Part shown: positions 1-13,778 of the stretch, piece by piece
How the letters are laid out: each line of letters begins with the position of its first letter
How positions within the stretch are numbered: the first letter of the stretch is position 1
Source: Lucifuga dentata
Taxonomy: Eukaryota > Chordata > Actinopteri > Ophidiiformes > Bythitidae
Length of the DNA stretch: 64,000 bases
Reading direction: 5' to 3'
Assembly (NCBI GenBank): GCA_014773175.1
Contig: VXCM01001574.1
Location: 116,015-180,014, forward strand
Translations under genes and position numbers: made by a program
Notes under the pieces: model-generated
What the model saw: only the letters and a program-made list of their open reading frames with translations
Told to the model about the DNA's origin: nothing
Database searches by the model: none

Positions 1-808
1 CGTCCCTCTTGCATAATTATCATTTCATCAGTGCATCACTAAACATGATTCGTGGTGAGCCAGGTAATTCTGAAGCTTATGCTCACTTAGTGCCAAAGCA
101 GAAATATCAACGTTATAGCAAGTTAACTCTGCATATGTTTATACAAGATTGCTGCCATGATCCTGCATTCTTTTGAAGTGTCGGTTGTGCACGACCTCTT
201 GACTTAATGCTACGTGCTTTCAAGATGCAACACCTTCAGAAATCACGGGGGCAGTGAGATCTTTTTTTACATCAGCAATGCAGCAACAATGATAAACAAC
301 TTGTAAAATGACTGGCAGTTATGAGGAGAAGCTGATCGAGCGTGATTGCCTCATCTATGGATGGATGGAATAAAATATAAACAGGGCTGATTTATTTTGC
401 ATGCTTTACATTGCTACTTGGTGGGTATAGTACTTAATCCTCCAAAATGATTGCAAGAAAGACTGCAAGAGTACCGATATGCATATCAATTAAACCATTT
501 GACAGAGTGTTATGATGCATATACTGACCAATAAAGATTCACGAAAGCCTGAAACAGATAGATATTTGTTTCTTAGCATGAAAACAGTGCTGCTGGAGTA
601 ATTGGACAGGAGACAGAACTGTCTGACTGAGACTGGCACACTAGATTAGTGTTTGTTTTATCCAACTTCTGCTGTGTGAGGAAGTTTGTCTCTTCGCTGA
701 CCAAATGACATGAAATCCATCCCTCATCTGTCAATGAAAGCATTATTAATCCCTCTGTGTGCCTGGCTTGCTGTATTTAACCAAAATGAGTGTGTCTTTG
801 TGTGAGAC

Positions 809-831
809 TGTGTGTGTGTGTGTGTGTGTGC
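809..831. repeat. (TG)n microsatellite
   Basis: Perfect TG dinucleotide run. It creates spurious Cys/Val-rich open frames on both strands. Confidence 0.9.
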
Positions 832-1326
832 GCATGTGCAGCAGAGCAGAGCAGATGGTGCCATGCGGATCACCATTTGCAATAATCTTCTATATTTCAC
901 TAACTCATAATTATCCTGATTGGCGCTGCATGCTGCCTGAATGACTGTGACATATGACACATGCGATTCAATCTGTGTTGTTATTATCGTGATGAATATG
1001 TGCTGTGCTGCGTGTCGAGTCTGACATCGCGTCATACACTTTCACCACAATTAAGGCTGGATTGTGACTGGAGAGACAGACAGGCAGACAGAAAGACAGA
1101 GAGACAGGCAGACAGGCAGGCACCTGACACCCCACAACCAATCCAAAAACAGGACTGTCCCTATTTTGTATTCCACTCCCCATGACCACTGGATGACAGG
1201 AGAAGAGGACCAGAGGGGATGCTATGGGTTGCTTGTAAGGTCAGCACAGCACAGCGCACAAACACACATACATAGACATCCAGAGAAACTTGCCTGGGAG
1301 GTCACTGTCAGCCTTTAGGCAAGAAG

Positions 1327-1433
1327 AGAGTAGTCACTCTAGAGGCAGAGGAAACGTGTGTGTGTGTGTGTGTGTGTGTNAGAGTAGTCACTCTAGAGGC
1401 AGAGGAAACGTGTGTGTGTGTGTGTGTGTGTGT
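1327..1433. repeat. 53-bp direct duplication around a single N (assembly artefact)
   Basis: Bases 1327-1379 and 1381-1433 are identical, including a unique segment followed by (GT)n, and are separated by one N at 1380. This is one of six such cases in the window and is most simply an unmerged contig overlap. The true locus probably has one copy. Confidence 0.85.
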
Positions 1434-1549
1434 TGTCGTGTGATCTGGTGGACTAAATGCCAGAGTTTTCACCAGATACCACTGTGTGACAAGGACTGCT
1501 CTTTTTTATTTGTTAATGTATTTATTTTATCTTAGTAGGTCACAGACAG

Positions 1550-1550
<1 letters not shown>

Positions 1551-1581
<31 letters not shown>

Positions 1582-1582
1582 C
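1551..1582. repeat. (AC)n microsatellite
   Basis: Nearly pure AC run with one interruption (GC), followed by a second, shorter CA tract near 1615. Confidence 0.9.
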
Positions 1583-3000
1583 AAATAAAAGCATGCATGA
1601 CAGCACACTCTCAAACACACACACAAAAGAAGAAGAAGCCACAATAGAAGTCATCTTCTGCCTCCTCCGTTGCCTCAGGCCCAGCTGGCTGTTCACATTG
1701 TTCATGTTAATGGATACAGGCCTCAGACTAACGTGTGGAAAAGCCAAGAAATAGACAGATTCAAAATAAGTATATATATGACATACTGTATATATTTGCA
1801 ATTACAGACAAACCGTGAATTGTCAAGGTGTAAAATGGGATTTCTCAGATACAGGGTTAAAAATATTCTTAGCATGTTAAAGAGTTTTAGATCCTTAATG
1901 AAACTACAGTCATCTTTCATTGATAGATTTCATTAATCAATAATGAGCAATGGATTAGAATACTTATAGCTACTTATGATGTGTGTTTGTGTCTGTTTTC
2001 TTTGCTGTTTGTTAGTTAACACAATCAGAGTCATTAGCATATTCAGTGAGATGTGTGGAAGTGTTTTTGGTGAGGATCCAGGAATTCTTAAAAGGTTTCG
2101 CAACATCAGTAGATACAGTGAATGTTAGCTATATTTTATGAAATGTTGCACCTACCTGATTTTTTTTTTTTTTTTTTTTTTTCAGTTAAAATGAAAAATT
2201 ACACACAATGTTATTAAACAATTGCCAGATTAAAGATTCTGCATCTTTGGTGGAAGGTATTCTATGAACGTATTGTAGATACTTGATGCAGCTTTACCCT
2301 TTTAGTTGCGTCCATTTTCCCTTAACCTGCCTCTTATTTTCCGTGAATCTGCTTTAAGCGATTCTGACCAGTTACAGACAGAAAAAAACAGCATTTAATA
2401 TATAAGCTTTTTATGTTTTTTTTAGCTAACAACGTAGCAAATAACACCCGAACTTTGTCTTTCTGTCCACTTTAAACTTTAATGTGAGGATCCATGTTTT
2501 AGAGAGACAATGATTGTTTCTCTGCAAAAGCTCAAACTTAATCTTTTTCTTCCTCCTTGTGACTACATAAGACATGAATCAGTCACCATATTGCTGTGGT
2601 AATTTATAGCTGATTGCACTGCTGTTGCTCCATTTTAGCTGCACTGGAAATATGATGATGAAACATCTTCTGTATAGGGAAGGTTGTGAACTGAAATCAA
2701 AATAAGAAAATAGATCCAAAAAACACAATACATCTCTCCACCAAAAGTTAAAATGTCAAGGACTTCCTCACTGAGATGAATAGAGGTGTTCATCAGTTAG
2801 TTCACTGGGACACACACACACACGTCCATGGTGGTTATGTCAACATTTTCCATTTCCCAGCTTTCTGTTTTGGAGATTAGGAGATATGATTGGCTGGATG
2901 CTTTGCACCCTGAGGAGGCAGAAAGAGTGCGGCTGTTGAAAGAGAGGGTAATGTATTGCTCTCTGTTGTAGTTTCCCCAATGGATAGGTCTAATTTATAC

Positions 3001-3026
3001 CACACACACACACACACACACTCTCA

Positions 3027-3075
<49 letters not shown>

Positions 3076-3107
3076 ACACACACACACACATATGCACACA
3101 CACACAC
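3001..3107. repeat. Compound (CA)n(CT)n(CA)n microsatellite
   Basis: A CA run, then about 55 bp of CT with TTT interruptions, then two more CA runs. The 78-residue minus-strand open frame over it is only repeat translation. Confidence 0.9.
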
Positions 3108-4576
3108 AAAAAATCATTTCTCCTAAGGACGCATTAGCAGAAAAAAAAAATGTGGCAGGGGAGAGGGCACACCTTGTGTGCATCTGTACATACGCTCCTC
3201 TGTGCATGTGTGTGTGTGTTTGATTACACACCTGTGTACGTCATGGAAGTACTGTGATTACAATGCATTTTGTTTCCTTTTACCCTGGCAATGAAACACA
3301 CCTGGATCAGCCTGGTAGCCAGATCCCATGATGATGCTGCAACATGGCAGCACTTTTTAGTTTTCATTGCATGGGTCATTTCCTCTGACATGATATGTTG
3401 ACATCATCGGTGGCTCTAGTGGACTGGTCAGTTCAACCAATCATAGCACAGCAAGAGTCAAAACAAACTAAGTCAGATTTGAACTAGAAAGAACCAGAGA
3501 ACTCATACCTCTACCAAAGCTCCAGTCACCTAAATTAAATTTGAATGAGCAGGGTTATGCTTTTTGCTTTTATGTGCTTTTATATGCTTTTTATATCCCC
3601 TCATGTTCATTGAGTAATGCAGTAGGAGTTTGTGTAGAACATTATCAAAGTGTCAAAACTTGAAGTTTAACAACTATAGAAATGCATCCAGTAAACATTG
3701 CCCTGAAAGCTTTGATTTTGACTGGTTCTTTACTACTTTTCACAATCATTCTGATTGGCTGAATGAGTGATCACAAAATTCCATTTTGTACATGAAGGAA
3801 TTGGGCAAAGAGTCAAACTCCTGACCAACAGTAGATTGATTTTGTTGCTGTAGCAACACTTGTAGGCTAATATAGTTTATACTTCACACAGACTCAGTGT
3901 GGACGTGAATGGCTCGGATGTTGTCCATGTGCTGGTATTCATGGTTCTTGTGCTTTGATAATGACGATGCATGATGACTGCGCACATCAAGTCTGGGGCT
4001 TTCCGCTTTAAACACGAAAGTAAACCCAGCAGATACAGTTTCAGGTTCAGTCATCCACAACAAAACAAGGACATAGTGAAAAGAGAACTGTTGATTAATG
4101 ATGAGGAGGAATTGCCACTGCATTGACTGCAAGACGAAAAAGTTGCTCACCATTGTTTTTCTCTCTCTCTCTTTGCTTTCCTCCATACCTTTTCTCTTGA
4201 CCTTTCACTGATGAAGGCAAATTTACACACACAAACGCTGTCCACGTTGTTACAGAAATTGAGTGGTGCGTGACCACATGTCAAATAAAAACTCGTGGAG
4301 TCATGTTCATCTTAGTTGAGTATATTTAATGAAGAAGTCTGGTAGACTGTTCACGGGACGTCAGCAAGCTTAAATATCCATTCGAGGTTACACAAAAGGA
4401 ATGCACGATCTCGTCTGGGAACTGCTGATAGTTTATGGTTATTTGGACGACCAAGGTACATCGTGAAACTTAAGCAGTTCATGTCGCTAAGCAATACTTT
4501 CATTACAGTAATACTTGGAGTCTGCATGTCTATGGGTCAGAGGACACAAGAGATTACAAATAGAAAATACACATAC

Positions 4577-4598
4577 GTGTGTGTGTGTGTGTGTGTGT
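4577..4598. repeat. (GT)n microsatellite
   Basis: Perfect GT run in otherwise unremarkable intronic sequence. Confidence 0.9.
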
Positions 4599-4999
4599 CT
4601 ATTATTTTTCTCTAACACCACGTAAAATGTCAAAAGCAACATCTGCAGCTGGCTGGACGGCCGCAATTACGTCACATTTTCTGCACGCCCACTGTCACAT
4701 CCACGTTAAGAAATAACCAGCCTTACATGGCATCGGCCTTTAAAGGGTTCCTATGTGCACGTTTCTTCTCAACTTTGTACAGAAATCTGCCAATCAATGA
4801 GAAGTAAGCAAATGTAAATACTTTATTTGCAGCCTCATCCAAATGCTTCAGGGTTTATGACTACTGGATCTAGAGCCACACCAAAAATTAACCCCTTATT
4901 TTCCAAAGAAAGCCCTTTTTTTGTTCAGATTTTTCAAATATAGCCTGAAAAACAACAAAACTACACATAAGACATAAGTTGCATTGCGGAGTCAGTGAG

Positions 5000-5003
<4 letters not shown>

Positions 5004-5052
<49 letters not shown>
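5004..5052. repeat. (CT)n microsatellite
   Basis: Long perfect CT run of about 24 units. Confidence 0.93.
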
Positions 5053-5055
<3 letters not shown>

Positions 5056-5903
5056 AGTGAGTAGATGGTCTTAGCATGTGTTTCTCAGTCATCATGGCTG
5101 TTACTGTAACTGTGCCCAGGGGAAATGGTGGCTTAACGCTCGCTTATAGTCCACAGCAACAAAAGACCCACATGATCTCATCGCCTCATAAAAGAGAGAG
5201 AATGAAAGAGAAAAAAACTAACTCAAACCTGCTTTTATTTCATTCCCTTTTTCTTTCGTTCTCCTGTCTGTTTCTGTTTCTCTCACACCAATAAAGAAAG
5301 AAAAAAACACTTCTTTCTTTTTATTCCTAAACTTCTGTTATTTTGTCTTTCTTTGTCTTTTAACCTTTTCTGAACCAAAAAATGTGAAGGTGTATGTGCG
5401 TGCGTGAGTGCGTGTTGTTAATTGTTTATCTTTGCCTGGACTCAGGACTGCATGTATGTACATGTATGTGTAGGCTGATAGTGTGGGGGGTACAATGCCT
5501 GTGTGTGTGTGAAGTAAAGAGAGGCGGCCCTGCGCTAATTAGCATGTACGTGACGGCCTGGCTTGACACCTCATTTATGGTTTGTTACACACACATGCAC
5601 AGTGCCTATTTAGCAGGACAATGACAATTAACTACTCACACACACACACACACACAGTCGGGGCTGGTCTCTTCCTCACTAACCACTGTCAGATTTTATC
5701 ACACACAGTAAACTGCCTGTTTGTGTTACAGCGGAAACATTTTTATCACCATTTGGACACTGAAGCCCAGCGCATGGAAGTAGTACTCAAATACTGAAGC
5801 AAAGTAAAAAGCAGCAATAAAGCAATGACAATAACTCCAACACAATCACAGTTTTACTGAAGTAAAAATATCAGCAAAAGCTACTAAAGCATGTGACAGT
5901 GTA

Positions 5904-6181
5904 TTAGGGTCATATAAGATGAAAAAAAAAACAAGGGTGGCATTATCTCAAGTTTTTTTTTTCTCAAATGTGTGAGTTTTTTTGACATTATTAAATTATA
6001 CTTTTCCATCGAATTTATCAATAAAAAAAATACTTCTGCTTTTAGCACAAAATCATCAAATTATCATAAGCATACTGATTTTAAAACATGGCAAATTTTT
6101 GAGTTTTAAAACTTGTAAATTTGCGAGTTTAAAAACTCAAAATAATGCCCCCCTTTTTTTTTTCATCTTATATGGTCCTAA
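5904..6181. mobile_element. TA-flanked MITE with terminal inverted repeats
   Basis: The left end TTAGGGTCATATAAGATG is matched by the inverted right end CATCTTATATGGTCCTAA (one mismatch). The match continues inward through an A/T-tract and GGCATTAT/ATAATGCC. Both ends are flanked by TA (5902-5903 and 6182-6183), as for Tc1/mariner-type targets. At 278 bp with no coding capacity it is a non-autonomous element. The interior holds further short inverted repeats (GAGTTTTAAAACT-like). I cannot name the superfamily beyond the TA target. Confidence 0.6.
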
Positions 6182-6429
6182 TATGCTGTCGTACAAGCAT
6201 CCAAAGCAAAAGCCATTAGCAAGTAATGGTCGTTGTCAGAGTGCTAAATTATTGGTGCATTGTCACAGAAAGTGTCATGAAAATCTCCAAAAATTGGAGA
6301 TGAAAGGTTTTTAAATTTTGGGGATTAGATGCTTTTCTCACACCAGCTGATAAAGAGAAAGGAGAAAAGGAATAAGGAAAGGGCACATAGAAAGAAGACA
6401 AAGAGGAAAAAGAAGTCAGGACATATAGG

Positions 6430-6600
6430 CAGTAATATATCTACAAACTACAACTATCAGATGAGTGTAGTGAAGTAAAAACTACAATATTTCCCTCTGA
6501 AATGTAGTGGAGGAAAAGTAGAAAATACCTGCACCTCAAGTCTGTACTTAAGCAGCAGAGTAAGTAGTTGTGTGAGTGTATTTAGATCATATGAGAGCTT
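6430..6600. repeat. Teleost dispersed 'AAGTAAAAGTAC' repeat, fragment
   Basis: Contains ATCAGATGAGTGTAGTGAAG, then ATATTTCCCTCTGAAATGTA, then GTACTTAAGCAG. The same order recurs at 44.35 kb and, more diverged, at 40.77 kb. From memory this matches a very common teleost interspersed repeat. A related left-part fragment (AGTAGTACTCAAATACTGAA) lies at about 5779. Confidence 0.5.
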
Positions 6601-8367
6601 CCATATCTGCGGATGGGTGATTTGGGTTCGTGGTTGTAAATTTGAAGCTCAGAGACATACTGATTTGCTGTAAAGTCGCTTCAGGCCAAAGTTACATCAA
6701 ACTCCAAGACAGACTGCAAGAGCTGCAGCAACTCTGCTGATTCACCCTTTTTCACTCCATTTCCATTTATTCTTTATTTGCGAGTTATGTAAAGCCAGAC
6801 TTTTACCATCATTAACTTGAAATTAGATGTATTAAGAAACGATTTGTCATGCAAATTCATTGTGCAGCAGTATTGCAGACATCATCTTCTGGATCTATAG
6901 CCATACGTTGAAAATATGTCAAAAATGTTTAATACTGCTGAATCGGCATCAGTAGCTGCATGTTTCTGGCCTTATTTATTAATTTACAGTGACTCCATAA
7001 ATGCAGCATCTTTCCAAGCATATATTTTCATCCCTCATATCCAGATTAATATCTGGATCTGAGTTCAGTTGCATCTGTTGACAGATTATATGATACATTT
7101 GTCTGAATTGTTTCATGAACGTCAGTGTCTTAATTTTTCAAGAAATAGACCAATAGGTCAGCAAGCTCTGTCTTTCAGTGTTAAATGAAACAAATTCTAT
7201 ATCCTGATCCATATTTGCTATGAAATCTAATCAACTCTTCCTTGATCCAAATCTCACATATCTACTAAATGTCATCAAAATCTTTCAGATCCTTCTGTTA
7301 GTTGTGAGATAGACAAATGGAAAAGCAGACACACAAAGTGAGCAATATTTCTTTGCAAATTTGGATTTCTCTACACATTTGAAGCTCGAACCTTAAACAT
7401 TTCTTCATATCTCAGTAAGGAACAAGCCTAAAGAAACATACAGAATCCTTTCTGTTAAATGTCTCTCATCACCAAAATTGTTTCTGCACTTGTGTCAGTT
7501 TGAGAAATTCCTTTACATTTACGTGTCAGATCAGGCAACTGCTAATGATTACCAGTCTCCTATAAGCCATTTTACCAGTTGTTATCATATTTACAGGATC
7601 TGATCTCACTCAAAATGCAAGAAGCATTTCTCTCGGCACAGCCACAGGTGTAAGAAAAACAAATTTTCACAGTACAATCTTGAAATGTGAGGAGAAGGAG
7701 TCAGGGAAGTTTGGCCCAGTCAGACATATGGCTCATTAAAGCAGATCTGTGCTGTAGGCAGAATATGCAACAGAAGGTCTGCAGTATGTAAACATAAGCA
7801 AACCATTTGAGACAAACGCTACAGCTGGAGAAATTCTCCATCTCCTGTCTGAAACGCAGATAATCTCAGGTTCACTCCAATGCAAACGCTGGTTTCTCCT
7901 TTTCCCTCCTTCTGGGGCAATATGGAGTAATGTTTAGGGAAAGCTGTTGGACTGTGTGTGCATGCGTGTGTGTGAGTGGTTTGTATACACACAGCAAAAC
8001 ACACAAGGAAAAAGAGAAAAATACAATCAAATCTTTGATTGAATTCAATGCTTTTAAATTGAATATGTGACCATAAAGTATCATGTTTTTTTTTTTTTTT
8101 TTTTTTNCTTTAAAATTCTAATAATTACTAATAATTGAATGATTGATTTTACAAAATTATTCCATGCTTGATTGTCATAGTAACTATTCACACACATTTA
8201 GTTTTTTTTTTAATTTTTCTCAATTTAAAATGAAAAAGTTTGTTCTAAATTTATCCTATTTCTTTTTCTTTTTTTTTAATTTTTTAAATAAAAAAAATTC
8301 CAGAAAAAAAAGAGAAAGAAATTGACAAGTAAATTATAAGCCAAAATCTGTTGTCCTTTTTAGTGAA

Positions 8368-8421
<54 letters not shown>

Positions 8422-8755
8422 GTGTTTGGTCCATAAAGTCTTACATTTACTGTCTTTTCAAAAAGTCATTTTCTCTTTTGTCCTTCAATTGTCCATGGAA
8501 AGTTTCAGAATAAAGTAGTGTTGGGTAAGTTTAGATCATTTGCATTAAAATGTAGATTTTGCTGTTATTGATTTGTTCGTGAAAAGTTTATGACACAAAG
8601 CAGAATGTGCCCACTGTGCTGCACATCTGTGTGTGTGACCAACATGAGGAGAGATCTACGAAAAACAGAAGGAAGGATTGAAAAGGAGAGAAAAATACAA
8701 ATGAGGGAGAGGGAGAGTACAGTGGTATCTACCTCAGGACAACACAGCAAACAGA

Positions 8756-8758
<3 letters not shown>

Positions 8759-8818
<60 letters not shown>

Positions 8819-8874
8819 NATTGAAGGAGCCAGGTGTTCAAAACAGACACACACACACACACACACACACACAC
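8759..8874. repeat. (GT)n - N - (AC)n microsatellite pair
   Basis: A GT run of about 60 bp ends at an N (8819). After 26 bp of unique sequence an AC run follows at 8846-8874. The opposed GT and AC runs could fold into a hairpin. The N makes the exact structure uncertain. Confidence 0.85.
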
Positions 8875-10155
8875 CTGGGTGAGATCTAAGGTTGCTTTGC
8901 GCTGCAGTGTGTGACATGTCCGTTCATTTAAAGAAACCTCTGCATTTGTTTCGTATTCAAAGCAAATAAAGTTATCAGACCCAAACGACGCAAGGGAGGC
9001 TGACTTTCTTTTTTTTTTTTTTTTTTNTTTTTTTTTTTTTTTTTCACTTTTCCTACGAACATGTCAAAAGCTGCACTGAAGTTTTGTGCACAATAATATA
9101 TTGTTAAAGACCTGAATGAAAAATAAACCAGAAAGCACTCAGACAGAGCAGAAGTCCACTGCAGCTCTTAAAGTATTATTTTAATGATAGAAAATGTTTC
9201 GAAATGGTTAATGTGTGTCTGTATCTACAGCTCTATATACAGTCTCAATCACGGGTTACAGATTTATTTATATTTTCAAGTAGGTTCAGTAGTTCATGAG
9301 AAAATAGTGACTGTTGTTTCTTAACATTGCTTTTAAGTTATTTAAGCTGACATTTGTTCTGTACTTTATTATCAAATTTGATTTGACTCTTGAAAACTCC
9401 TAGTAACAGACAAGAACATAACACATCATACATTGCAAAAAATACCCCTAAATCTGCAATAAACTCTTCTCATATCTCGTGGTTTTAGGTACGATTTGCA
9501 AGAGCTTCTCGTCATCTTTTTCTTTCTGCAAGTTTATTACGCCGTAGTGTCATTTAATATTTACATTAAATAGATCGCTTTCTTTACAGGAATGATATAA
9601 ACATGTAGAAGTGCAGAATAAATATTGAAGGTCTTTCTTCGATGTGGCCTTCAGTGAACGAGTTCTGAGGTTCACATGTAATGAAATGAGCGTTGTGAAG
9701 GAAAGTGTGGTGCCCTTAAAAAAAACTGGGTAATCAGAGCTAATGCTGTGTATATGTGAGCGCACACGTGTGTATGTGTGTGTGTTTTTTTCTCATTCTT
9801 TTCCATCTGTCATCTATTGCACCTTGTCCTTCTCTTCATCTTTATTTTGTTGTTTACCGGCTCCTGCTCTCCTCAACCTCCTTCTCCTCCTCATCTTCGT
9901 CCTTCCCCATTTCTTCCCTCAGGCAGAATATGAAATACAGACAAGGAAAGGATCAGGATATGATATCTGCATTCATGTTATTAAAGACAATTCATCAGCT
10001 AACATGAAAAATAACAGTTTTTATTAATATTACTTAATGATCACAGCTCAACCGCACAAAGGAATGGATGAACAGAAGGGAAAAAGAAAGGATAGATAAG
10101 GATAAAGAAGAAAGGCTGAAAGAAAGGAAAGCAGGAAGAAACAGGCAAGGAGCAA

Positions 10156-10194
10156 AGAAAGAAAGAAAGAAAGAAAGAAAAGAAAGAAAGAAAG
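10156..10194. repeat. (GAAA)n tract
   Basis: Imperfect AAAG/GAAA run inside a purine-rich stretch (10070-10195). Confidence 0.85.
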
Positions 10195-10558
10195 CAAACA
10201 ATGTGATTGTGAAAAAGCTGACCAGTCATGAACATTTATACATGGTAATGGTTCCCACATTTCCACGTCTTGAAGTTATTGTGCTGGTTATTTCCCACAT
10301 GCTGTGAATGCAGTGTTACCTCTCTCCCTCAGGCATTGTGGGAAGAAGCCAGGAGGCACGCCGCCATTGGACGGAGCGAGTGCATCATTCCTTTCTGCAG
10401 ATTGATCAGAGATCACAACAATATTGTTTTGAGCCAAAACAACAAGCTCACAGGAAATCAGGAAATCACAGCCTGAAGCTTCACATATATCAGGTCCCCA
10501 CACAGCAAATGGGGACTGGGACCGTTTGACATACAATATCTGCCCGTGACCCCCACAA

Positions 10559-10583
10559 ACACACACACACACACACACACACA
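10559..10583. repeat. (AC)n microsatellite
   Basis: Perfect AC run. Confidence 0.9.
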
Positions 10584-10648
10584 TGCACAAACATGAAACT
10601 TAATTTCCCAATAGGTGAGATTCAGTTTTTCTTTTGGCCTAAAAGTAA

Positions 10649-10651
<3 letters not shown>

Positions 10652-10694
<43 letters not shown>
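10652..10694. repeat. (CT)n microsatellite
   Basis: Perfect CT run of about 21 units. Confidence 0.92.
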
Positions 10695-10697
<3 letters not shown>

Positions 10698-10847
10698 AAT
10701 AACATCACATGTCACTAGGGTTTGTTTGACATAGAGACAGTTTTAGTTTTATTTAACATAAGAAAAGTACATATTTTATGTCATCCAAACAATTCTCCAG
10801 GGTTTAATAGAACAGCGGCTACTGGGTTTTAACTTGAATTATAGCTG

Positions 10848-11232
10848 TGTATCCTCAGATAACAAGGAAAATAAACAATGGACCCGCCCCAGACGGAGCA
10901 TATATAGAGAGAAAAGTAATGGACCTAAAATTGAGCCTTGAGGGACACCACGGGTGAGAGGAGTTATATGAGAGGAAAGATAAAAATCAATGAAAGCAGC
11001 TGCAGCTGGGCAGATGTGCTGGGTATTTTCAGATGTTTGTGGATTTCTTGAAGGCGGTAGGCAAACTGCAGAGGATCAAGAAATGGTTGAATGTTGAAGA
11101 AGAGGGATTTGAGCATTTCTTTAAATATTATACCAAGTGAGCTTAAAGCAGTTGGTCTGAAGTCATTTGGAATGGATGATTTCTCTTTCTTGGGAATGGA
11201 GATGCTTGAATCTCATCAGTGACTGGCACTTT
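10848..11232 (-). pseudogene. LINE reverse-transcriptase relic
   Basis: On the minus strand, scattered over frames, I can read the ordered fingers/palm motifs of a non-LTR retrotransposon reverse transcriptase. They are PKKEKSSIPNDFRPTALSSL at about 11.18 kb, FLDPLQFAYR at about 11.06 kb, then one frame containing AAAFIDFYLSS and GVPQGSILGPLLFSLYM at about 10.90-10.99 kb. The expected YADDTQLY box is reduced to an EDTQL remnant followed by a stop near 10.85 kb. Frameshifts and a missing segment between motifs show it is dead. It has no visible 5' or 3' end. It could be one decayed element or two adjacent fragments, because DPLQFAYR and GVPQGSILG need not come from the same family. Confidence 0.8.
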
Positions 11233-11260
11233 CTGATCAGTGGCTTTGGTATAAAAGTGG

Positions 11261-11288
11261 TAAAAAAAAAAAAAAAAAAAAAAAAAAA
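11261..11288. repeat. Poly(A) tract beside the LINE relic
   Basis: A 28-bp A run on the + strand. The neighbouring relic is on the - strand, so this is not its own tail. Confidence 0.7.
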
Positions 11289-13357
11289 GTGGTGTCCTGA
11301 TATAGATATTGATTTCAGGAAACCTCATTGTGTTTTATCATTTGCAAAAAAACACCATCAGATTTCAACTACAACTACATGAATCTGTTGATCTTGTTGT
11401 AAATGAGCTTTTTACCAAACTAGCTTTTCTTACACTCCTCTGCACTTATTTTATCTGTTTACTCCTCTCATCTTCCCTCCAGGCAGATAAAGGGAAAGTA
11501 GTTCAACCTGTTGAACTAAATTAGTTGCTTGCTCCTCTCTTTCACCTTTTTTGTCTTTTCTTCTTCCACGTACCCTCCAGCAGAACAGTTGTATTTTTTT
11601 TTAGCCATCTTTACTTCTCTCTTCTTTTTTTTGTTCCTCTTCTCCTCATTGTTACTGTCTGTGACTGTGATATTCTTAAATCTATTTTTTCCTGCACTAC
11701 TCTCTAGTACATTTTACTGCATTTCTTACATTGAAAAACTATAAAATGTAGTATTGTCCACCATATAAGACAAATAATATTTCTCATATTGCTACACCGC
11801 CTCTTTATTTTTCAATTTCTTGTACACACCAACTGCATCAGATTTCAGATATGCTTCTGTGCCCATGTTTCTGTGTCCATGTGTGAAGTATGTGTGTGTC
11901 TCTGCATGTGTGTGTGTCCATCCTCCAGGCTGCATTGGCTGATTTGGACTACTGAGAGTAGTCTAGACTTGGATCTACGTCCAAAGCCTTTGGCAGAATA
12001 AACACCACAGTCACTGCAAGAACAAACCAGCAAATGATGGTTTTATTATCTGCTTTTCAGCAAAACTCACACTCATACATACACACCCACAGACACACAC
12101 TGCATCACTTCTTTCTTGTGCTGTATGATTATGTGTAAAACAATATCCTGATTTTTCTTTTTTGTTTGTTTTTTCGGAGCTCGTATGTCTTTGGCTTGGC
12201 CAAGACCTTGTAGGACTAAATATATATCTCCCCAGAGTGGGAACTACTGACTAACAGATGTTTGGTTTGGGGCTGCACACAACACACACATACACACACA
12301 TGCATAAATATATGCTTTTTTGTTTTTTGACCGTAATATAAAGATAGTTTAAGACAAATAGGCTCCATAGTGAAGTTCCTGCTTGTTGCTTCAATGTGTA
12401 GATTGGTTTCATTTCACATCATAGTGGGTTTAACTGCCTTGCTGACTAGTCAACAACTAATACCACTAGTGAACAACCTGAGCAGTTGCCGATGAGTTGT
12501 GGACAATATGAATTTAATGTCATCAAAAGATTTAGAGCTGTTAAACTGTAAGAATTAATAGATGTTCCAATGTGGCTGAAAATGTTAAACTAGCAAATCC
12601 TGAGGGATGGAATCAGTGTTGGAAGTTTCACACTTTCAACATTGAGTCCATCCATAAAGGAGCAAGTCATGTATATTCAGATGGAATCATATTAAATCCC
12701 TCCAGGTTATTATTATTATTCTTATTGCCCATTTTTGCCTTAATCACAGTCCAGACAAAATCAAAGAATACTACACGTATAAACACACTGACTGATTCCT
12801 TGGCCAGGGACCTAAAACTCTGCCAGATTTTACAACATCTGAGCTATCCAGCTAACAGAGAAACAGAAAACAACAAATTCAGACACAGTGTGAAATCAGA
12901 TTAAAGTTTCCATGGAATAATTCGGGTGGAAGTCTTCCTATAAACAATATTGATCAGTTCTGCAGACCAATGTCGCATATCTGCTGTTGAATATTGACCA
13001 CATGTCGCTAAACCAGTAACCACCATGTTTTTACATGTTACCAGCAGTTATTAGCTGTTCTTGTTTCACTAGCACAAGCCAGCGGCCATTGTTGTCTTCG
13101 TCTGTGATGCCACTGGAGGGTTGGTGATGGTGGTAGCAATGAGGGAGTTGGGCAGTTAATAGAAAATGCCATATTAATGTAATTTTCTATCTCTGTGAAA
13201 GAAACAAGCCAAAAGGCATTATATTGAATTATTAAACGGAAAATCATGTCACGTTATTTTCATTCTTTTCGTATGGAGCTGCCGTTTTCACTTGCAACTG
13301 CAAAGCCCCAAATGAATGTCAGGATGGTATATAGAGTGCTGCAAGGGACAAGGGTTT

Positions 13358-13392
13358 GTGTGTGTGTGTGTGGTGTGTGTGTGTGTGTGTGT
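13358..13392. repeat. (GT)n microsatellite with one interruption
   Basis: Two GT runs separated by a GG. Confidence 0.9.
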
Positions 13393-13778
13393 TTTGCTAC
13401 TCATAATACCGAAACTAATAGATAGATAAATGTCATCTTTTGCCAGGTAATCCATGTGAAAAGTGTGTGTGCTTGAGAGAGAGAGAGCGCTAAAAGAGGT
13501 GTGCTGCGTTTTCAGTATCAGCGTATTTCGAAATGCTACACCATAATTGACTAAACATTGATCTTCTTCATTTTGTCATTTCTTGCTGGTATGTGAGAGA
13601 TCAAAAGCTTTAGAAAGAGACATAACTGATGTTATTCATACAGCCAGACAACACGGTAATTACTATTATTAAAATTTATTTTTTTCATTTCTGTTCCTTT
13701 GCTTTCCAATAACTAATTAGATTTCTTCTTATGCCAGCACGTTTGAACAGACAGAGTTATCTGTCTGGGCCAAACACA

